Origin: Photobacterium marinum
GTDB lineage: Bacteria > Pseudomonadota > Gammaproteobacteria > Enterobacterales > Vibrionaceae
NCBI RefSeq assembly: GCF_000331515.1
Contig: NZ_AMZO01000011.1
Location: 1 to 64,000 of the forward strand
Length of the DNA: 64,000 nucleotides
Reading direction: 5' to 3'
Positions 55,386-64,000 of this stretch are shown piece after piece; positions within the stretch are counted from its first letter, which is position 1, and each line of letters opens with the position of its first letter. The position numbers and the translations under genes were made by a program. Under the pieces are notes generated by a model. It did no database searches and was not told the DNA's origin. It was given only the letters and a program-made list of their open reading frames with translations.

Positions 55386-56180
55386 TCACATCGAAATTCG
55401 AAACAATTCAGCCGTAGTTAAACTGGTGGCCAACTCGATTTCCGACTGGGACTCAGGCCTGATATCGGCTAACGCCTCAATGATGTTGCATAGCCTGTCG
55501 GGACGGTTCGGTTGTCCCTGAAAGCCAGCAACGGGCATATCCGGCGCATCGGTTTCCAGCATCAGTGTTGCCAGTGGCAAAGCTGCGATTGTATTGCGGG
55601 TTTTATTCGCCCGCTGATACGTTATCGTTCCCCCTACGCCAATTTTGATCCCCAGCTCAATAAGCTGTTGTGCCTGAGGCAAACTTCCGCTGAAACCGTG
55701 ATACACACCACCCGCTGACGGCGGATGTTGTTTCAACAGTCTTAACAGCTCCGGAAAGGCTTTTCGACAATGGAGGATTACTGGCAATGCATACTGATTA
55801 GCCAGCTCCAGTTGCGCCCTGAGTAACTCAATTTGCTGTTCCCGATCAGCACCGACAATGGCAAAGTCTAGTCCACATTCACCGACAGCAACGCATTTAG
55901 ATGCGTTTTGTCCCGTGTCTGCGACAGCTTTTGCCAACTGCTGTTTCAGCCCTTCCAGCGCACCACTCCCGTGCTCCTCACTGAAAAACGGATGCAGGCC
56001 AAGGGCATAGAACAGCTCATCAAATTGCGAGCAGAGACTCTGCACTCGCTGCCAATTTCGTTGCCCGACAGAAGGAATAATGATTTTTCCGACTCCGGCA
56101 CTATGGGCCAAAGCCAGATAGTGCTTGGGATCGGAATCGAAAGGTTCAAAATCGAAGTGGCAATGGCTGTCGATGAGCAT
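55386..56180 (-). CDS. yjjV: TatD-family metal-dependent hydrolase YjjV
   Basis: 264 aa TIM-barrel. MLIDSHCHFDF (HxH), AVGECGLDF (Glu), VILHCRKA (His), YHGFSG (His) and LETDAPDMP (Asp) are the metal ligands. YjjV is the paralogue encoded near deo in E. coli; such proteins act as 3'-5' DNases or on D-aminoacyl substrates. Appears complete; the shared 218-bp region to nupC belongs to nupC. Confidence 0.93.
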   Translation of the reverse strand: MLIDSHCHFDFEPFDSDPKHYLALAHSAGVGKIIIPSVGQRNWQRVQSLCSQFDELFYALGLHPFFSEEHGSGALEGLKQQLAKAVADTGQNASKCVAVGECGLDFAIVGADREQQIELLRAQLELANQYALPVILHCRKAFPELLRLLKQHPPSAGGVYHGFSGSLPQAQQLIELGIKIGVGGTITYQRANKTRNTIAALPLATLMLETDAPDMPVAGFQGQPNRPDRLCNIIEALADIRPESQSEIELATSLTTAELFRISM

Positions 56181-56300
56181 GGTAAATCTTACTCTCTGGG
56201 TTATACCAAACTGAATAATAATCTGGCTCTCAGAAAAACGCTGGCGATTAACTCAGCCCGATGTCACCGACTCTCATCAGGACACCGGATTACTTTGGCG

Positions 56301-58379
56301 CTAACTCTTCTTAGCAACCATAACGATCATACTACGCCCGGTCGCCAGAATGGTATTACCCTGATATTTCGGTGCCTGCTCAATCGTATAAATATCTCCG
56401 GGACTTGGCTCGGCAGTATTGATCAGTATGTGCCAATCACTACTGTTTCGATCCGGGATAGTGAACTCCAGCGGATCCCAGTAAGCATTGCAAATTACAT
56501 ACAGCTCATCTTTGGTGATCGGATGGTTAACCGTTAGTGCCAGCGAGTGGGAATGTTCAGACCAATCCGGCTTGTTCGGCTCCGTGCCATGCCAACTAAT
56601 CCCGACATTTTCCAGCACCGAGCTGAGCGACATATGCATATTCCAGTCGATCGTCGGCTCAGCACTGCGGATCTGGCTAAGTTGAGTGACAAAACGATGA
56701 ATATCAGCATGCTTGTCAGCTAACCGCCAGTCGAACCAGCTGATTTCGTTATTCTGGCAATACGCGTTGTTATTGCCCTGCTGAGTCCGCCGTACTTCAT
56801 CGCCCATGCAGATCATCGGCGTCCCCAAAGAGAGAAACAGAGTTGCCAGCATGTTTTTGCACTGACGGTTCCGAATATTATCAATTTCAGCTATCGCGGT
56901 CGGGCCTTCGATTCCGTAGTTACTCGACACATTATGGTTATCGCCGTCACGGTTGTTTTCGCCATTGGCATGGTTATGTTTTTTGCTGTAACTGACCAGA
57001 TCATTGAGGGTAAAGCCGTCATGGGCACAGATAAAATTCACCGACCTGTGCGGTGAGTGGCGGTGGCTACAGTAAATATCTGGAGAGCCTAAGATTCGCG
57101 ATGCAAAACGGCCGACATAACCGTTATCACCGCGCCAGAATGCCCGGACATCATCGCGATATTTGCCGTTCCATTCATTCCAGCGGTCGCCGATAAACGA
57201 ACCGACCTGGTACAAGCCTGCGGCATCCCAGGCTTCAGCAATGATCTTGGTACTGCTAAGGATTGGATCCGAATCTATCGACCACAGTAACGGCGGCTCT
57301 TTCATCGGATGCCCTTGACTGTCTCTGGCCAACACCGAGGCCAGGTCAAAACGAAAACCGTCGACATGCATTTCAGTTACCCAATAATGCAAGGCATCAA
57401 TAATCATCCGCCGCAACACACTGTTATTGGCATTGCAGGTATTGCCACAACCACTGTAGTTAGCGTATTTGCCATTACTTTTATCCAGCAAGTAGTAGGC
57501 CCCGTTCTGCAAGCCCTTAAAGCAAAATGTCGGGCCGCTCTCATCGCCTTCGGCGGTATGGTTGAACACCACATCCAGAATGACTTCAATCCCGGCTTTG
57601 TGAAGCTCCCGGACCATAGTTTTAAATTCATTTATCGCCACCAGAGGTTCTTTTTCGACACTGTAATCGGCATGAATCGCAAAGAAGTTTATCGGGCTGT
57701 ATCCCCAATAGTTTTGCCGTCCTTCCGGTGCATCCTGAACATCAAACTGCTGTATCGGCATCAGCTCTACCGCCGTCACCCCAAGCGACTTCAGGTACGG
57801 AATTTTCTCGATAATCCCGGCGAATGTGCCCTGTCGGGTCTCTTCGATACCGGATGACGGATGCCGGGTAAACCCTCCGACATGCATCTCATAAATCATG
57901 GTATCGGTAAGCGAATGATTGGGTGATGTAGCCCCCTGCCAGTCAAACCCGTGCTGATCTACGACCATACTGAGCATACTGGATCCCATGTTCGAACCGG
58001 GACCGATGGCCCTATCGCGACTGTAATTCTGCCCGAAGCAAATCGCCTGGCTGTAAGGGTCGATCAACACTTTATCCCGGTCAAAACGCAGACCGGTACG
58101 GGGTTTCCACGGCCCGGCCACCTGAAAACCGTAAACCTGGCCATGACCGATACCGGTCACGAACACAAACCAATAATGACCGCGCTTGTGGTCTACGGGG
58201 TTTAATTCAATCGACCGAAACGGCTGACTGGCATCCGGGTTATCAAACAACAGTAACGTCACCCGGGTGGCATCTTTGGAATAAAGGCTGAAGTTTACGC
58301 CCTGATCTTTCATTGTTGCGCCCAGCGGATAGGGCTCTCCCTGCAAGGCTCTGATTTCGTTCTCGGCGAAAAATTCCAT
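56301..58379 (-). CDS. glgX: glycogen debranching enzyme GlgX
   Basis: 692 aa from ATG 58379 (AAGGAGG just upstream). N-terminal CBM48 domain (PLGATMKDQGVNFSLYSKDATRVTLLLFD), GH13 barrel with VVFNHTAEG, DGFRFDLASVL (nucleophile Asp), IIAEAWDA (acid/base Glu) and ICAHDGFTLNDL, then a beta-domain. Hydrolyses alpha-1,6 branches of phosphorylase-limited glycogen. No other glg genes adjoin it. Confidence 0.95.
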   Translation of the reverse strand: MEFFAENEIRALQGEPYPLGATMKDQGVNFSLYSKDATRVTLLLFDNPDASQPFRSIELNPVDHKRGHYWFVFVTGIGHGQVYGFQVAGPWKPRTGLRFDRDKVLIDPYSQAICFGQNYSRDRAIGPGSNMGSSMLSMVVDQHGFDWQGATSPNHSLTDTMIYEMHVGGFTRHPSSGIEETRQGTFAGIIEKIPYLKSLGVTAVELMPIQQFDVQDAPEGRQNYWGYSPINFFAIHADYSVEKEPLVAINEFKTMVRELHKAGIEVILDVVFNHTAEGDESGPTFCFKGLQNGAYYLLDKSNGKYANYSGCGNTCNANNSVLRRMIIDALHYWVTEMHVDGFRFDLASVLARDSQGHPMKEPPLLWSIDSDPILSSTKIIAEAWDAAGLYQVGSFIGDRWNEWNGKYRDDVRAFWRGDNGYVGRFASRILGSPDIYCSHRHSPHRSVNFICAHDGFTLNDLVSYSKKHNHANGENNRDGDNHNVSSNYGIEGPTAIAEIDNIRNRQCKNMLATLFLSLGTPMICMGDEVRRTQQGNNNAYCQNNEISWFDWRLADKHADIHRFVTQLSQIRSAEPTIDWNMHMSLSSVLENVGISWHGTEPNKPDWSEHSHSLALTVNHPITKDELYVICNAYWDPLEFTIPDRNSSDWHILINTAEPSPGDIYTIEQAPKYQGNTILATGRSMIVMVAKKS

Positions 58380-58470
58380 TACGCCCTCCTTTATCTGATG
58401 CAACTAATGGAATATTAAGCTGTAACCGTCAGAAGGAAAGAGAGCCAGGGCAGATCCGTAGAAATGTCAT

Positions 58471-58500
58471 AAAAAAAGCCGCCACGATTGTGACGGCTTT
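58471..58500 (-). terminator. terminator of prfC
   Basis: Minus strand AAAGCCGTCAC/GTGGCGGCTTT, one mismatch, followed by seven T. Confidence 0.8.
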
Positions 58501-58535
58501 GTCGATCGGTAGGCTAAGGCCTGTAACAAAATTGC

Positions 58536-60116
58536 TTAGTGCTCACGGGTTGCACGGAAATCAATGTCCGGGAAGCGCTCTTTTGCCAGGTTCAGGTTAA
58601 CCATGGTCGGAGCGATGTAACTCAGGTTATCGCCGCCGTCCAGTGCCAGGTTAGACTGGTTCTTACGTTTGAATTCTTCCAGCTTCTTGGCATCGTCGCA
58701 TTCAACCCAACGTGCTGTCGCTACGTTAACGCTCTCGTAGATTGCTTCTACGTTGTATTCAGCCTTCAGACGGGCAACAACCACGTCAAACTGAAGCACA
58801 CCAACCGCACCTACAATCAGGTCGTTGTTCTGCAGCGGACGGAATACCTGTACCGCACCTTCTTCAGACAGCTGTACCAGACCTTTCAGCAGCTGCTTCT
58901 GTTTCAGAGGATCTTTCAGGCGGATACGACGGAACAGTTCCGGTGCAAAGTTAGGGATACCAGAGAACTTCAGAGATTCACCCTGAGTGAAGGTATCACC
59001 GATCTGGATAGTACCGTGGTTGTGCAGACCGATAATATCACCCGCGTATGCGTTCTCAGCACGTGCACGATCACCGGCCATGAAGGTTACCGCATCAGAA
59101 ATGCTGACGTTCTTACCGGTACGTACGTGGTTCATCTTCATGCCCTGGGTGTAAGTACCCGATACAATACGCATGAAAGCAATACGGTCACGGTGCTTAG
59201 GATCCATATTTGCCTGGATCTTGAACACGAAACCGGAGAATTTCTCTTCCGTTGCTTCAACAACACGCTCGTTTGTCTGGCGAGTCTGTGGCGCAGGCGC
59301 CCACTCAGTCAGACCGTCCAGCATGTGGTCAACACCGAAGTTACCCAGTGCAGTACCGAAAAATACCGGTGTCAGTTCACCTTGCAAGAACAGCTCACGG
59401 TCAAATTCGTGTGATGCACCCAGTACCAGCTCAAGCTCTTCACGCAATTGCTCTGCCAGCTCTTCACCAATTTCGGTATCAAGTTCAGGATTGTCCAGAC
59501 CTTTAATGATGCGAACGTCCTGGATTGTGTGGCCCTGACCTGTGGTGTAAAGAATAGTCTCGTCACGGTGGATGTGGTACACCCCCTTGAACTCTTTACC
59601 GCAGCCGATAGGCCATGAAACCGGTGCACAAGCGATGTTCAGCTCGCTCTCAACTTCGTCAAGCAGCTCCATCGGATCACGGATATCACGGTCAAGTTTG
59701 TTCATGAAGGTGATAATTGGCGTATCACGCAGACGGGTAACTTCCATCAGCTTACGGGTTCGATCCTCTACACCTTTCGCTGCGTCGATAACCATCAGAC
59801 AGGAGTCAACAGCAGTCAGGGTACGGTAAGTATCTTCCGAGAAGTCTTCGTGTCCCGGGGTATCCAGCAGGTTCACCAGGCTGTCGTTGTATGGGAACTG
59901 CATTACCGATGTTGTTACCGAGATACCACGCTCTTTTTCCATTTCCATCCAGTCAGACTTAGCATGCTGGTTGGAGCCACGGCCTTTTACCGTACCGGCT
60001 TTCTGGATCGCGTTTCCGAATAACAGAACTTTTTCGGTAATCGTTGTTTTACCCGCATCCGGGTGAGAAATGATCGCAAACGTACGACGTTTGTTCACTT
60101 CAGATAGAAAAGACAT
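58536..60116 (-). CDS. prfC: peptide chain release factor 3
   Basis: 526 aa from ATG 60116 ([29 protein letters not shown]). GTPase motifs HPDAGKT (G1), DTPGHEDF (G3) and NKLD (G4). Recycles RF1/RF2 after termination. An upstream ATG at 60146 would add ten residues; the chosen start matches vibrio orthologues. Confidence 0.96.
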   Translation of the reverse strand: MSFLSEVNKRRTFAIISHPDAGKTTITEKVLLFGNAIQKAGTVKGRGSNQHAKSDWMEMEKERGISVTTSVMQFPYNDSLVNLLDTPGHEDFSEDTYRTLTAVDSCLMVIDAAKGVEDRTRKLMEVTRLRDTPIITFMNKLDRDIRDPMELLDEVESELNIACAPVSWPIGCGKEFKGVYHIHRDETILYTTGQGHTIQDVRIIKGLDNPELDTEIGEELAEQLREELELVLGASHEFDRELFLQGELTPVFFGTALGNFGVDHMLDGLTEWAPAPQTRQTNERVVEATEEKFSGFVFKIQANMDPKHRDRIAFMRIVSGTYTQGMKMNHVRTGKNVSISDAVTFMAGDRARAENAYAGDIIGLHNHGTIQIGDTFTQGESLKFSGIPNFAPELFRRIRLKDPLKQKQLLKGLVQLSEEGAVQVFRPLQNNDLIVGAVGVLQFDVVVARLKAEYNVEAIYESVNVATARWVECDDAKKLEEFKRKNQSNLALDGGDNLSYIAPTMVNLNLAKERFPDIDFRATREH

Positions 60117-60344
60117 AAGCGCTGATAATCCTGTGAGAGATTTCAATAATCGAGTCGCAGCCCTGCTGATATTTCAGCGAAAGGCTGTCGGGCTCCTGGT
60201 TCGGCACCGCTATTCGGTTACTCACCGGCACAAGTGCCGGCCAGCGAGCCACTGGAGCCAAAAGATGGCGGAATTATACGCAAACTCCGCGGAAAGTCAC
60301 AGCGGTAAACCTATCCGGTTTACCGCTTATAAAAGGTTAAGTCG

Positions 60345-60791
60345 CTACATGAACATATAAGTCATGATCAGGGCGTCTTCCCGTCCTGTCGCTGTCGGAT
60401 AGTAATCCTCACGGCGGTTGATTTCATTAAAACCAAGGGCTTCATATAACTGAAATGCACGGGTGTTGCTGGCCCGAACTTCAAGCCAGATTTCCTCAGC
60501 ATTGCCCTGTGCCAGACAATCAATAAAGCCTTCCAGCAAAACCTTGCCGTAACCCTTACCCTGAAAAGCCGGATCAACGGCAATATTCAGCAACGTTGCC
60601 TCGCCAACGATATTCTGGCCAAAACAATAACCGACAACCTGGTCGCCAGCCTGCAAAACTAAATTAACAGCAAACTTACCCGGCTCTTTACGGATCAGCG
60701 ATTCAGACCAGGGAAATGCGTGAGCAGCCTGCTCAATACGCCAGACATCGTCCAGGTGATGTGGCTCAAGTGATACAATTTTATGAGTCAT
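60345..60791 (-). CDS. rimI: ribosomal protein S18-alanine N-acetyltransferase RimI
   Basis: 148-aa GNAT enzyme. VDPAFQGKGYGKVLLEGF binds acetyl-CoA, VRASNTRAFQLYEALGFNEINRREDYYP is the conserved end. It overlaps holD by 11 bp, the standard holD-rimI operon. Confidence 0.95.
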   Translation of the reverse strand: MTHKIVSLEPHHLDDVWRIEQAAHAFPWSESLIRKEPGKFAVNLVLQAGDQVVGYCFGQNIVGEATLLNIAVDPAFQGKGYGKVLLEGFIDCLAQGNAEEIWLEVRASNTRAFQLYEALGFNEINRREDYYPTATGREDALIMTYMFM

Positions 60792-61182
60792 ATGAACAAA
60801 TTTGTTGCCATAGGGCTTTTTTGCCTGCTGGATTGGTATGCATTTGTTTCAGTGATACCGAGGTCAACAGTCGGCTACCCGCAGGATTTCCCCCCTGACA
60901 GCCAGCCAACCAGCACCAGGTCAGATGATGTTCACGAATCTGCTCCAGCGCCTGCGGCGGCACCAGCAGCGCCTGCTCCGGCGTCAGCTTCATGCTCTGC
61001 AGGATCCGGCCAAATAACCAGCGGTCATGTTCGTCCAGTTCATCTTCGCAGACAAACAGCAGTTTGCATTTCTCGGGAAGATCAATCACAGGCACCTGCA
61101 CCTCAGGAAAAAAAGATGGCTTTCTTACCTGCCAGTAAGTCAGGTCCATTTCCTGCAAAACCTGTATATCTCGCTGTTTCAT
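60781..61182 (-). CDS. holD: DNA polymerase III psi subunit HolD
   Basis: 133 aa. MKQRDIQVLQEMDLTYWQVRKP is the conserved N-terminal segment (clamp-loader contact), and LLFVCEDELDEHDRWLFGRILQSMKLTPEQALLVPP the Rossmann-like core that pairs with chi (HolC). A rapidly diverging family, so moderate sequence conservation is expected. Confidence 0.92.
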   Translation of the reverse strand: MKQRDIQVLQEMDLTYWQVRKPSFFPEVQVPVIDLPEKCKLLFVCEDELDEHDRWLFGRILQSMKLTPEQALLVPPQALEQIREHHLTWCWLAGCQGGNPAGSRLLTSVSLKQMHTNPAGKKALWQQICSYDS

Positions 61183-61264
61183 CCTCTTACCATTCTCTGT
61201 GTGGTGGTATCACTCCGGCGTGCGATCCTACCAGAACCGCCCCGCCAAACTGAATTATTATCCA

Positions 61265-61294
61265 TAAAAATACCACCCGAAGGTGGCATTTTTG
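61265..61294 (-). terminator. terminator of yhbS
   Basis: Minus strand TGCCACC-TTCG-GGTGGTA stem-loop with TTCG tetraloop and ATTTTT following. Confidence 0.85.
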
Positions 61295-61315
61295 CAGTTC
61301 ATGAGCAAAGCAAAG

Positions 61316-61819
61316 TTAAACGTCTGAAAATTCAGCGCTGTACTCCACCAGCCCATTTCTGCCAGCCAGGGTACCCGGGATCAACTCCAGCACCATGAAT
61401 GCCTCATCAGGCACCGGCCAACTGCAGCTCAGGCCATAATCTGAAGCCTTCACAAAACCGACCTTCGGGTAATAATCACTGTGGCCCAGCACAACAGTAA
61501 CCGGGTAGCCAAACTCAGCCAGCGTTTCTTTCGCTTCTTCCATCAGTGCCAGGCCAATGCCCTGACGCTGAAACTCCGGCTTCACTGCCAGCGGAGCCAG
61601 CCCCTGCCAGTTATCATCCTGACCATCGACAGTCACCGGGCTGAAAAACAGATGGCCGATAACCTCACCTTCATCACTGCAGGCCACCAGCGACAATGTG
61701 CAACGGCCGTTTTCGCGCAGTTTCATTACCAGGTTGGCTTCAGCTTCAGTTTCAAAAGCGGCTTTCAGTAACCTGTCGATAGGCAGAATATCTGCCGGTG
61801 CTTCAGTTCTAATGAGCAT
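61316..61819 (-). CDS. yhbS: GNAT acetyltransferase YhbS-like
   Basis: 167 aa. LIRTEAPADILPIDRLLKAAF N-terminus, LAVKPEFQRQGIGLALMEEA acetyl-CoA motif, VVLGHSDYYPKVGFVKASDYGL. It overlaps ubiT by 11 bp, as yhbT/yhbS in E. coli. Substrate not established. Confidence 0.85.
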   Translation of the reverse strand: MLIRTEAPADILPIDRLLKAAFETEAEANLVMKLRENGRCTLSLVACSDEGEVIGHLFFSPVTVDGQDDNWQGLAPLAVKPEFQRQGIGLALMEEAKETLAEFGYPVTVVLGHSDYYPKVGFVKASDYGLSCSWPVPDEAFMVLELIPGTLAGRNGLVEYSAEFSDV

Positions 61820-62330
61820 TAATTACCTCGTGTTCTGCAGCAATATCCTGCATGCCTTTCTGGATGAAGTCCGCAGACTGCTCCAGTACAAATTTAACCG
61901 GGGCCGGCAGTGAATCCAGATCGATACTGTCCATCAGGTTCTTCACTTCCAAGCCTAGTTCGGTGTCACCTTCAATGCGCAGACGGCGCTGGAAGAAAAG
62001 GGTATCCGGGTCTTCTTTGCGGGCTGCAATCAAAACCAGATCATTGCAGTCGCCGCTAAAGCTAACATCTTCCTGCTCAACGTGCTCAGATACAACCAGC
62101 TTTTCATCCTGGTAACTGATGTGCCAGCGCAGGCCCAGATCTCTGACTTCCACTTTCAGCCAGCGGTCTTCCAGAAATTCAAAGTCACCGTCTTCCAGCG
62201 CTTCTTTGAACACCATCGCCAGGCCATCCAGCATCACTTTCTTCTGGACTGCAAAGGGGGTCAACTTTGCTGGCACACGGATCAACGCCGGGCCATGCTG
62301 TACCATATGCTTTCGTAGTTGAGCAATCAC
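61809..62330 (-). CDS. ubiT: SCP2-domain ubiquinone biosynthesis accessory factor UbiT (YhbT)
   Basis: 173 aa. SCP2 lipid-binding fold: KKVMLDGLAMVFKEALEDGDFEFLEDRWLKVEVRDLGLRWHISY, then DVSFSGDCNDLVLIAARKEDPDTLFFQRRLRIEGDTELGLEVKNLMDSID. In E. coli UbiT works with UbiU-UbiV in O2-independent ubiquinone synthesis. ubiUV is not divergent here, in contrast to E. coli. Confidence 0.9.
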   Translation of the reverse strand: MIAQLRKHMVQHGPALIRVPAKLTPFAVQKKVMLDGLAMVFKEALEDGDFEFLEDRWLKVEVRDLGLRWHISYQDEKLVVSEHVEQEDVSFSGDCNDLVLIAARKEDPDTLFFQRRLRIEGDTELGLEVKNLMDSIDLDSLPAPVKFVLEQSADFIQKGMQDIAAEHEVINAH

Positions 62331-62528
62331 TTTATTATCCTGTCTGTTTCACACTTATTGATCGATTGTAGGGTAATGAAGGCGGTGCTTTTTATGCCTT
62401 GGGTCAAAAAAAACGTTTCTATGCTCGCAAAGTTTGGAATTGCGCCTTCATCACAGGTTATAGTATCCGGCACTGATATTTGACCGGCTAAGGCCGAAGT
62501 CTAACGCATACGGACGTACGATTCATCA

Positions 62529-64000
62529 ATGCCGACAGAGCAACTTAATTACTGGTTACCACTGCTGACCGATAACAGCCCTTTTTTATTTGCTGTTTTG
62601 GACAAAGAGCATAATTACTTGGTCGTCAATAACCGCTACTGCGAGATAAGCGGATTGAAACGTGAAGAGCTGACAGGCCAGAACGACAAAGCGATTCTCG
62701 GTCAGGCATTTTACGACTCTCTACGCCCCTACTATGAACGGGCATTCAAAGGAGAATCCGTCGAAGGTGAAGTGGTATTGAACGATAATCGCCACGATAC
62801 CAGTATGCACTTCAGCCTCGCACCGCTACCAGACAAATCCGGCGATATTGCTTATATTGTCCTTCATTCAGCCGACACATCTGAGCGCCAGGTACTGGCC
62901 AACTCACTGCAGGAGATGGAAAACCAGCTCAACCAGCTCAATGAACTGCTCACAGACGGCAGCTGTATTGTCGAAGGCGATATCATTATTTCCGCCAACC
63001 AGGCCGCTGCCGATTTACTCGGCTTCGAATCTCCTCGGGAACTGATTGGTGAAGAACTCGGCCGGCTCCTGATCGACAGCCACAGCCAGCGTATCCTCGG
63101 CGGCCATATCAGCCAGCTCGGTAAGACCTCACCTCGTCAATGCCAGACCAGCCCTCGATGTAACACAGAACGTATGCTTCAGGTGACCGCTTCTGATATC
63201 ACCCTGCTCGGCTCACCGGCCAAGCTGATACTGATGAAAGACAATTCAGAGCAAGCAGCACAACAAGGGCAGGTTGAACAGTTGGTGCATACTGATCCCC
63301 TGACCGGCCTATATAACCGCCACGGCTTCAGCCGTCGATTAAGCCAGCTGATCAGCCAGAGCACACCACTGGTAATGCTCTACCTTGACCTTGATAACTT
63401 CAAAAACATCAATGATTCGCTTGGCCACCATATCGGAGACCGTGTGCTCCAGGAAATTTCCCAGCGTCTGCAGCGCCTTTTACCGGAGTCAGCCATTATT
63501 GGCCACCTGAGCGGCGATGAGTTTGCCATTATCCTGCCAGAGCCGGAACACGACCGTGCCGGCGAGCTGATTTCCCAACAAATCATTGCTCTTATCAACC
63601 AACCGTTTGACCTCCACCACTTCAGCAAGCATCTGGCTTGCTCTATCGGTATGGTCAACTACCCGGGGGACGGTAATGATGCCCGTATCCTGTTGCAAAA
63701 TGCCGATACAGCCATGTATGAGGCCAAAAACCGTGGTCGTAACCGTCTGGTGAAGTTCAGCGAAGAGATGAACAAAGAAGCACGGATGCAGCTATGGCTG
63801 GAGATTGAATTGCAGAAAGCCTTGCAACATAACGGGCTGGAAGTCTGGTATCAACCAAAGGTCAATGCCCGTGACTTCGTGATCGACGGTGCCGAAGCAC
63901 TGGTGCGCTGGAAGCACCCAGTGGAAGGCTACATCAGCCCGGCCCAGTTTATTCCGGTCGCAGAGCGCTCCGGGATGATTGAACAGCTAGGCCAGGTGGT
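62529..64000 (+). CDS. PAS-GGDEF-EAL signalling protein (3' end beyond window)
   Basis: 490 residues visible, no stop by the window end. Two PAS-like regions (~10-120 and ~140-235), a GGDEF domain (~250-410: TDPLTGLYNRHGF, LDLDNFKNINDSLGHHIGDRVL) with the signature SGDEF at 328-332 and no RxxD inhibitory site, then the start of an EAL domain (VWYQPKV, GAEALVRWKHP with EAL at 456-458). Turns over cyclic-di-GMP; SGDEF is a variant that may or may not retain cyclase activity. Start ATG at 62529 has a weak ribosome-binding site. Confidence 0.92.
   Translation, partial: MPTEQLNYWLPLLTDNSPFLFAVLDKEHNYLVVNNRYCEISGLKREELTGQNDKAILGQAFYDSLRPYYERAFKGESVEGEVVLNDNRHDTSMHFSLAPLPDKSGDIAYIVLHSADTSERQVLANSLQEMENQLNQLNELLTDGSCIVEGDIIISANQAAADLLGFESPRELIGEELGRLLIDSHSQRILGGHISQLGKTSPRQCQTSPRCNTERMLQVTASDITLLGSPAKLILMKDNSEQAAQQGQVEQLVHTDPLTGLYNRHGFSRRLSQLISQSTPLVMLYLDLDNFKNINDSLGHHIGDRVLQEISQRLQRLLPESAIIGHLSGDEFAIILPEPEHDRAGELISQQIIALINQPFDLHHFSKHLACSIGMVNYPGDGNDARILLQNADTAMYEAKNRGRNRLVKFSEEMNKEARMQLWLEIELQKALQHNGLEVWYQPKVNARDFVIDGAEALVRWKHPVEGYISPAQFIPVAERSGMIEQLGQV

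Noticed and set aside
58539..59414. 291-codon open frame antisense to prfC
   Set aside because: Complete overlap with a well-conserved gene, no ribosome-binding site and no recognisable domain.

Overview
The window looks like chromosome I of a marine Vibrionaceae, most likely Photobacterium. The evidence is the run pilin cluster - dnaJ/dnaK/grpE - nadK - recN - bamE - rnfH/ratA - smpB - ssrA, a second block yjjX-trpR-slt-ettA, and a third block radA-PilZ-serB-smp-deoDBAC-nupC, all arranged as I remember them from Vibrio cholerae. The tmRNA encodes the tag ANDENYALAA. No 16S gene is present, so the genus is an inference.

Left core (1-13.1 kb). At the extreme left edge lie a minus-strand rRNA-operon promoter and boxA leader, so an rrn operon should begin just outside the window. 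Next come a translationally coupled minor-pilin operon (fimT-pilW-pilX-pilV) and a divergent pilE-like gene, then the heat-shock genes with visible sigma-32 promoters, nadK, recN behind two perfect LexA boxes, bamE, rnfH/ratA, smpB and ssrA.

Genomic island (about 13.1-34.8 kb). A P4-type integrase follows ssrA. A 22-bp direct repeat (21/22 identical) occurs beside the integrase and again at the far end. The cargo is mainly anti-phage: a Kiwa-like pair (kwaA/kwaB), a type I restriction-modification operon (small HTH gene, hsdM, hsdS, hsdR, metallopeptidase), and a two-gene cassette made of a RecQ helicase fused to a phosphoribosyltransferase-like domain plus a DprA-like protein. Two AlpA regulators, RadC, a DUF2787-like protein, an LRAT-like hydrolase and an HUH-type Rep-like (YfjJ/Gp2) protein form an integrative-element backbone. 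The right end is very AT-rich. It holds an unrecognised protein with a ribbon-helix-helix-like tail and an HNH nuclease with its own N-terminal domain. The RecQ-PRT/DprA cassette and this terminal pair are the best candidates for poorly described systems.

Right core (35-64 kb). An XRE regulator with a probable operator is followed by yjjX, trpR, slt, ettA, a small PilZ protein, an M23 peptidase, radA, PlzC, serB, smp, the deoCABD nucleoside-catabolism operon, an XapX protein and nupC with a perfect CRP site. Then come yjjV, glgX, prfC, holD-rimI, yhbS-ubiT, and a PAS-GGDEF-EAL gene cut by the window end. Several start codons were placed downstream of the longest possible ORF because strong ribosome-binding sites sit there.
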